Below are positions 58,201 to 64,000 of a DNA stretch of 64,000 nucleotides, in pieces. Each line of letters begins with the position of its first letter. The first letter of the stretch is position 1. The stretch comes from Dipteronia dyeriana (Eukaryota > Streptophyta > Magnoliopsida > Sapindales > Sapindaceae). The stretch spans positions 6,086,001 to 6,150,000 of the forward strand of contig CM065296.1 in assembly GCA_032871835.1 (NCBI GenBank), in the 5' to 3' direction. Under the pieces are notes generated by a model, which saw only the letters and a program-made list of their open reading frames with translations, was not told the DNA's origin and made no database searches. Made by a program: the position numbers and the translations under genes.

Positions 58201-59128
58201 GGAATTGGGAGGGAGAGCAGGTTACAAGACTGAGCATCACAATTCCAGAGGAAAATTCTACAGATAGCCACAATGTTATAGAAGAAAGAATTCCTCAAAT
58301 GATTGAAGAAGAAGATCTTTCCTCACCAGAAATAACACATAGGAGGATGAGACCTCTGAGTGAGATTTGTAAAAGCTGTAATTTCTCTTCTATTGAGCAT
58401 AACAATTTTACAGAAGCTTCTAAGAAGCCTGTGTGGATTAAAGCCATAGAGGATGAGATAAAGATGATCAAAAATAATAATACCTAGGAGTTAGTGAATC
58501 GCTCTACTGACACAGATGTAATTGGGTGAAATAGGTCTTCAAAACCAAGTTAAATCCTGACAAGTCTATTCAAAAACACAATGCAAGACTTGTAGCCAAG
58601 GGCTATGCTCAATAATGTAGAGTGGATTACGATGAAACTTTTGCTCCAGTTACTCAGTTAGACACCATTCAAACTCTTGTGGCACTTGCAGTTTAGAAAA
58701 GCTGGAAAATTTACCAGCTTGATGTCAAGTAAGCATTCCTTAATGAAGAACTTGAAAATGAGGTCTATGTTGATCAACCTAAAGGTTTCGTGGAGGAAGA
58801 ATGAAAGGTGTTGAGGCTAAGAAAATCCTTGTATGGACTCAAACAAGCTCCTAGAGCTTGGTATGGGAAAATGGACAGCTACTTTATACAGCAAGGGTTT
58901 GTCAAGAGTAAGAGTGAGCCTACACTCTACACGAAAACCTAAGAATAAGCTGACATTCTTCTTGTTTCCTTATATGTTGATGATCTAATTTTTACAGGAA
59001 ACAACTCAGCCATGATCAGAAGATTCAAGAATGACATGATGAGTTCCTTTGAGATAAGTGATTTAGGGCTCATGTATTACTTTGTTGGAATGGAGGTTTG
59101 TCAAGAAAAGGAAGGCAATCATTTCACA
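58201..59128 (+). pseudogene. Copia reverse transcriptase (truncated)
   Basis: WIKAIEDEIKMIKNNNT, then after a stop IYQLDVK, AFLNEELENEVYVDQPKGFV, LYGLKQAPRAWY and the catalytic YVDD (58973-58984). FEISDLGLMYYFVGMEVCQE is the last recognisable part; the frame is lost at about 59130. Confidence 0.92.
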
Positions 59129-61510
59129 GAGAAAGTTAATCGGAATGATTTATATACCTATTTGAGGTCCCTATTTCCTAGCTTTTGTTCTTGTTTTTAA
59201 GTATATTTTGGTATTTGATGTGTTTGTAAGCCTTGTGTAGGTACACGTTCCCTACGGAAGGTATTTGAGCTTAATTGAAGAGTTTTAGAGGTTAGAAGAG
59301 TTGAAATTTGAGTGGCTTGTGCAGAACAACCAACTTCAGAAGGCCATATCTCCCTCCTTCAAATGAACTACGTTGCCTATAACAAATTTTCAGAAAGCGC
59401 CGGAAGTTTACTTTCTAATGCACTATACATATTATGATTCTGAGGTTTTTGAAGGAAGTTATAACTCATAACGGTGCACAGAGCTGCAGGGTATGCAACT
59501 GCATGAGACCAAGTTGTGTACCGCGTTCCGTACCGTAACTTTGGTCAGAAAGCTCAAAAAAGTGATATGTGGTACGCTTGTTGATACGTACCGCGTGACG
59601 TACAGCATGCCGGCTCAAAAATGTATTTTTAGGCCATTTTTTAGGGGTATTCTTGTCTTTTTACCCCATTATCTTACCCTAACTTCCAAATCTATAAATA
59701 CCTCATTTTCTCCTCATTCTTCAGACATCTCTTCCCCTATTCTCTCTCTTTTTCTCATGCCCAAACTCTCTTTCTCTTCATTTTCTTCATACTTCTTTAT
59801 ATTCTTCACTAAGGAATGACAGATTCAAGCTCCCATGGAGGATTTTCCTCCATGAGAGCTCACCATACACCTTTAGCACCATTTTTCAATTCCTCCATCA
59901 GAATTTAGAGTAGATTTCAAGGAGAATAGGAGGGGACTATGACCAATTTCGAGCAAGACATGGAAAAGAGCTCTTTAAGGGTTTTCTTCAAGGGTTGTAA
60001 CTCATTTTACTCATTCTCTTTGTATTTCTGGTTTTCTTAATTGTGTAATCACCATTTGGGATATTGTAAACCTACACTTGTTCAATAAATGTATTGATTG
60101 TTCTTAAATTCTTTGGGTTTTGTTCTATTATTTGATTTAAGCATAATTTCTCTCATATTATGATATGCATGTTTGTGGATGGTCAAAATTGATATGTATT
60201 CATGAATGGGATTAAGAGTAGAGTAAATTAATTTCCCATGATTGTTTGTATGTTGCTGAATGAACCAAAATACCATGTTTAGAGTGATTTTAGTGTTTGA
60301 GTTTTAGCTCCAAAGAATGGGTGAAGCTTGGTTGATTATGCACTCACATGCTAGATTAGGCTTTGGTTCTTTAATCCTATGCTTAATGGGACTTGTTTCA
60401 AGGCACAATTGCTCATCCCATGGCTTGAGTTTGGGTGTTGAATAAACTTTGGTGAATGCATTAATCAAGTGAATAAGCCCTTAATTCAATTGAATGTTCT
60501 TTATGTTTAACAATCAACATTGATGCATATAGTTGTATGGCACGCTTATTCCCATTTTAGCCATCCATCTTACGGAGTTTAGAGAGATTAGGAAAGAGCC
60601 CTCTCGTTGGTTTAGAGGGTTGTGCATTCATGAAATTGGGGAACGTCGTAGTCGTCAAGTGGTGAAGACATATCGGATTGACATCCGAGAAGAACCGGTG
60701 TTCGATTCCCGATTACGGATGAGGGGTCTCCTTTCTATCCACTTTGTAATTCTTTCCTTGTATCTCTATCTATACTTCGATGTGAACTTCCATTCATTAA
60801 GATTTTAATATAAACCTTGTATTATTGCCCTTTTTATTGCATATGCTTGTCATGGATTGATGTGGCCATTTGAAATGCTTAGAGCCTTTGGGTGGTTAGC
60901 CACCATTCGATTGAACCAAGGTTGTGTGTGAAGAACCGAGAGGTGAAGCACTCCACCTTCATTTTGTAGATTGGCCACTACGTGTAGAGCCTGCATGCAG
61001 TTTTGCACGTATTGTCGCTATGTGTGTCTCATTGTTCTTAATGAACTTGAGTGCAGTTTGGGAAATCATCAAGAGATGTTGCTGGTGCATATCCGTATAA
61101 TTGATTGTTGCTAAAGTGAGGACAATTGGCGATGATTAAGTGAGCACGACATTCAACTTTGGCTATGCATGTTGTATGAAATTGTGTGATTGCTTTGGTG
61201 GAGTCATTTGCTTAATGTGACCATTTACATTCTATATCACTCTATTCCATCCTATCATTGTATATATTGTTTATTTATGTAGTTTTTTAGGTTAGTTTAG
61301 CATTTACTTTTCCGTAATTCTTTTTCATATGCAATGCACGAGTCCGCTCGGAGTGTTGTAATAACAACTAGAACTAGAGACGGTCGGTGAATCCCACCTT
61401 CCTGTGGAACGATCCCTTGCTTCCTATTGTGCTAGTCTCTGTGAATTGTGCTCTTGCGAAGGCGAGCTTAAATATTTATATTTGACGACAATGCAACGAC
61501 GTGTCTATAA
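59129..61510 (+). mobile_element. Athila-like LTR (related to the solo LTR at 25257-27458)
   Basis: About 2.4 kb; start approximate because it is joined to copia RT. The TATA box TCTATAAATA is at 59691-59700, with a TACCGCGTACG-type island at 59505-59615 upstream. GTGGAACGATCCC near 61395-61410 and a primer site right after its end mark it as a 5' LTR. Frames inside, such as 60533-60808, are not conserved. Confidence 0.78.
60640..60725 (+). repeat. tRNA-like (possible SINE) segment inside the LTR
   Basis: TCGGA/TCCGA stem around TTGACA (60674-60689) followed by CCGGTGTTCGATTCCCG (60697-60713), which resembles an anticodon arm and a B-box/T-arm. The related LTR at 25257-27458 lacks it at the corresponding place, so it may be an inserted SINE part. 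Confidence 0.4.
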
Positions 61511-61513
61511 AAT

Positions 61514-61825
61514 TAGCACCGTTGCTGGTGAGGCTTAGAGTCAAGGAGAATGTAGTCATAAGACTTTTGTGTTTGATAGTTCTAGATCTAGAGTCACAAT
61601 GTAGCCTGGAATTGAAATCCTTCGTGTTAAAGCTCTTTGGTCTGCACTTCTCCAGCTCTATTCAGTGGTTTTAGCATGCTTGTATTCTGCTATTGATTCA
61701 CCCAATTTCGTATCTCGTTCTTCAATTGATTCAACAAGAAATAAAGTAAATATAGTTTAGTTCTCTTAAGATTTTTTATCACATGTTTTGCTCGAGGACG
61801 TGCAAAATTCTGGTTTGGGGGTATT
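61514..61825 (+). other. Internal remnant with primer site and polypurine tract
   Basis: TAGCACCGTTGCTGG at 61514-61528 is an Athila-type primer site (gGCGCCGTTGCCGG). About 300 bases later TTTTGCTCGAGGACGTGC (61787-61804) and TTTGGGGGT (61814-61822) form the usual 3' end of Athila internal sequence. The coding region is gone. Confidence 0.72.
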
Positions 61826-63110
61826 TGATAAGCTCATTTTTATGCTTTACGTACCCGTCATTTTGTATAATTATGCACTCGTTTTCTTAGCAAATTCCAT
61901 CTTTTGATGTTCCAAATTGCTTAAATAGGTTTCCTCTATTTAGGAGTTGTCCTTATGCGGAACCGAGAGATTTTGGGGTGAAAATAAAGATTTTAGCTTG
62001 ATGAAGAGTGAGAAGTGCGGTACGCGTACCGCACTAGAAGTAATCTCGAACCGCATCTCGTATCGCGTTGGCAGACAGCAGATGTACTGGTGTGAAGTGC
62101 GGCACTCCGTGCCAAATCAAACAGCAACTCATACCGCATCACAAGCCAGTAGGTGTAAGAAGCTCCACATGTGGTACGCGTACCATATCAGAAGAACAGG
62201 CGTACTGTACCTCGTACCGCATCTCTTGGCAGTAGCTCAAATCACACTGCCATGCGTTACGCCGTGTCAATGCGAACCGCACGACGAACCGCGTTTTAAA
62301 GCAGATTATGAATACTTTGTTTCACAAACAGAGTATGTGTTTCATTATAGGGCCCTCTCTCTTGTCTCTGATTGGGTATGATGAGGGGTTTTTCCTAAAA
62401 GCTAAAAAGAAGTCTTTGGAAACCTACTACATAAGTGGGGAGCTTCATGAAAGTCTGAAAAGAAAGAGATAGAGGAGAGAGAAAAGAGATTTGAAAATCA
62501 TCAACACACCAGACCATCTTCTCTTCTCCACGTTTTGGAGGCTCTCTCTTCGTTTTGGGCTGAATTCTTTAAGGTTTGAAGTAGCTAAGGCAAGGTTTGG
62601 TTGATCCGAGGAAGCTATTGAAGCTCAAGCTTCAAGAGAAGGAGTCTACAACATAGTTTTTTCTCTTTAACTTTTCTTCTCTTTTGTTTCTTTGTATTGT
62701 TCATGGCGTGCATTGATGTTAGCTCATCTATGGCTTTTTTATATAGTATGAGCTAAATATTATAGTGTTAGAACAAGATGATGTATAACCCTTGATTTAT
62801 ATGTGGATGTCTCTTTGATTTCTCTATTTGTGCTTATGATGCTATATGGATGTTTTGAATGCTTAAGGCTTTTACTAAATTGATCACTTTGTAATTGATC
62901 CATGGTTAGATGCTAAGTACCGAGAGAAGATGCATTTGACAATGCTTAGATAAACATTCACTATGCTTGACTAGAAAGTGCTAGAACCACTATGCTAGCG
63001 TATATGGTTCAATTTGTACTCCAAATGCTTAATGGATCTTTATGTATTATTCGGATTACTTGAAAAAGATTTCGGGTATATATGGGCACTATCTCTAAAT
63101 ACATCGAGAT
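61826..63110 (+). mobile_element. Second Athila-like LTR, different from the first
   Basis: Starts TGATAAGCTCATTTTTATGC right after the polypurine tract. It has a dense GCGGTACGCGTACCGC-type island (61995-62300), a leader from about 62450, and LTR-style AT-rich sequence to about 63110, where another repeat begins. It does not align with 59129-61510 at its start. The 144-codon frame 61947-62381 crosses the island and has no family similarity. Confidence 0.65.
62014..62035. repeat. Perfect 22-bp palindrome
   Basis: Core GGTACGCGTACC, symmetric over all 22 positions with outer AGTGC/GCACT. A 14-base version TGGTACGCGTACCA recurs at 62172-62185. Confidence 0.95.
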
Positions 63111-63124
63111 AGGTTAGAGATTTG

Positions 63125-63320
63125 TTTAGGTGGTATTTGGTTGGGTGGAATGGAATGGAAAGAAATTCATTCCATTTTTTTGGTTTGTTAAATTATAATG
63201 GAATGAGCATTCCATTGGAATATGGATTCCACCATTTTGGTGGAATGGGCATTCCATCCAAAAACCAATGGAATGTCCATTCCATTCCATTAACACATTT
63301 TTGCTTCCAAAAATAACCCT
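63125..63320. repeat. GGAATG-rich foldback repeat (end of a MITE)
   Basis: GGAATGGAATGG on the left (63148-63160) and CCATTCCATTCC on the right (63276-63290) with more copies between form a foldback. The GGTGGTATTTGGTTGGG start is like plant MITE termini. The far end was not found. Confidence 0.6.
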
Positions 63321-64000
63321 TTATACCCCAACTCTATTAAAAAAATACCCTCGTTTCCAAAAATTATACATATATATATATATATATATATTATATTATA
63401 TTATCAAAATATTATATATATATATTATTGTTGCATATCTTATATTATTATATATATTATGTATACATTTATATTTTATTATTATTATCCAAAATGAACA
63501 TTATATTTTCTAATTATATATATTATTATATTATATAATATATATATATATACACATTATATAATAATATATAATAATATATAATATTTATATATTTAAT
63601 AATATTCATATTAATAATATCAATATTTCTAATATATAATATATAATATATAATATTTATAATATATATTATTATGTAATATATGTATATGATATATATT
63701 ATATAATATATAATAATAATAAGATTAATAATATTTATAATAATATTTATATTATATATATTATTTTGTAATATATTTTTATGCTATATATTAAATATAA
63801 TAGTATTAATATTATTAACATATAATATATAATTTATAATATAGAAATATATAATATATATTGTAATAATATATATTATATATTATAATAATATATATTA
63901 TATATTATAATAATATATAAATATATAGTATATAATATTTATATATAAATATAATATTATATATACTTTCATATTTTATTATTATTATTATTATCCATAA
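63321..64000. repeat. AT microsatellite / low-complexity tract
   Basis: Almost wholly A and T, with (TA)n, TATAATA and ATT words to the window end. No gene. Confidence 0.9.

Larger units (their letters stand above)
55612..59128 (+). mobile_element. Ty1/copia retrotransposon, 3'-truncated
   Basis: 5' LTR, tRNA-Met primer site, gag, protease, integrase and most of RT in copia order. The rest of RT, RNase H and the 3' LTR are replaced by an Athila-like LTR starting near 59129. Stops occur throughout. Confidence 0.88.

Noticed and set aside
61947..62381. A 144-codon plus-strand frame as a gene
   Set aside because: It spans the palindrome-rich island of an LTR and shows no family similarity or sensible start context.

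Overview
This is a gene-poor, repeat-dense window of a flowering-plant nuclear genome, most likely a eudicot. The signs are plant-type LTR retrotransposons (Tat and Athila lineages of Ty3/gypsy, plus Ty1/copia), hAT and CACTA DNA transposons, nuclear copies of plastid DNA, an endogenous caulimovirid, and the first exon of a 4-coumarate:CoA ligase gene. The species cannot be named from the sequence. No protein-coding gene in the window looks intact; nearly every recognisable reading frame carries stops or frameshifts.

Layout. 1-1761 is the 3' part of a copia-type LTR, fused to a fragment (1776-2218, minus) of a gypsy LTR whose fuller copy lies at 20191-21473. 2219-3016 is the promoter of a 4CL gene. 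Its first exon (3017-3118 and 13172-14159) is split by a 10-kb Tat-lineage element (3119-13171, minus) with LTRs, gag-pol, a tandem-repeat block and an antisense extra ORF behind its own TATA box. The 4CL exon ends at its normal splice donor and no later exon is seen. 15641-16291 is a hAT-type MITE with a perfect 8-bp target duplication.

17260-24011 looks like a short-TIR element enclosing plastid DNA: a ycf2 fragment, then trnL-CAA and ndhB, with a solo LTR (perfect 5-bp TSD) inserted between them. 25257-27458 is a solo Athila-like LTR, 27483-28390 a non-autonomous CACTA element, 29467-30411 a repeat rich in GGGTTG hexamers, and 30845-33740 a decayed hAT transposon with a BED-finger transposase.

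34875-50570 is an endogenous pararetrovirus on the minus strand (tRNA-Met primer site, movement protein, coat protein, protease, reverse transcriptase, RNase H and a downstream ORF). An Athila-type element (37112-46635), itself lacking its 3' LTR, interrupts it between protease and reverse transcriptase.

50571-55611 holds a MITE-like repeat, LINE/RNase H fragments, a copia-type LTR and a diverged duplication. 55612-59128 is a copia element cut off after the reverse transcriptase. It is followed by an Athila-like LTR with primer-binding site, about 300 bases of internal sequence with a polypurine tract, and the start of a different LTR (61826-63110). The window closes in a GGAAT-rich repeat and 640 bases of AT microsatellite. 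The unit of biology here is nested insertion: order and polarity of the elements give a relative history rather than an operon-like cooperation of genes.
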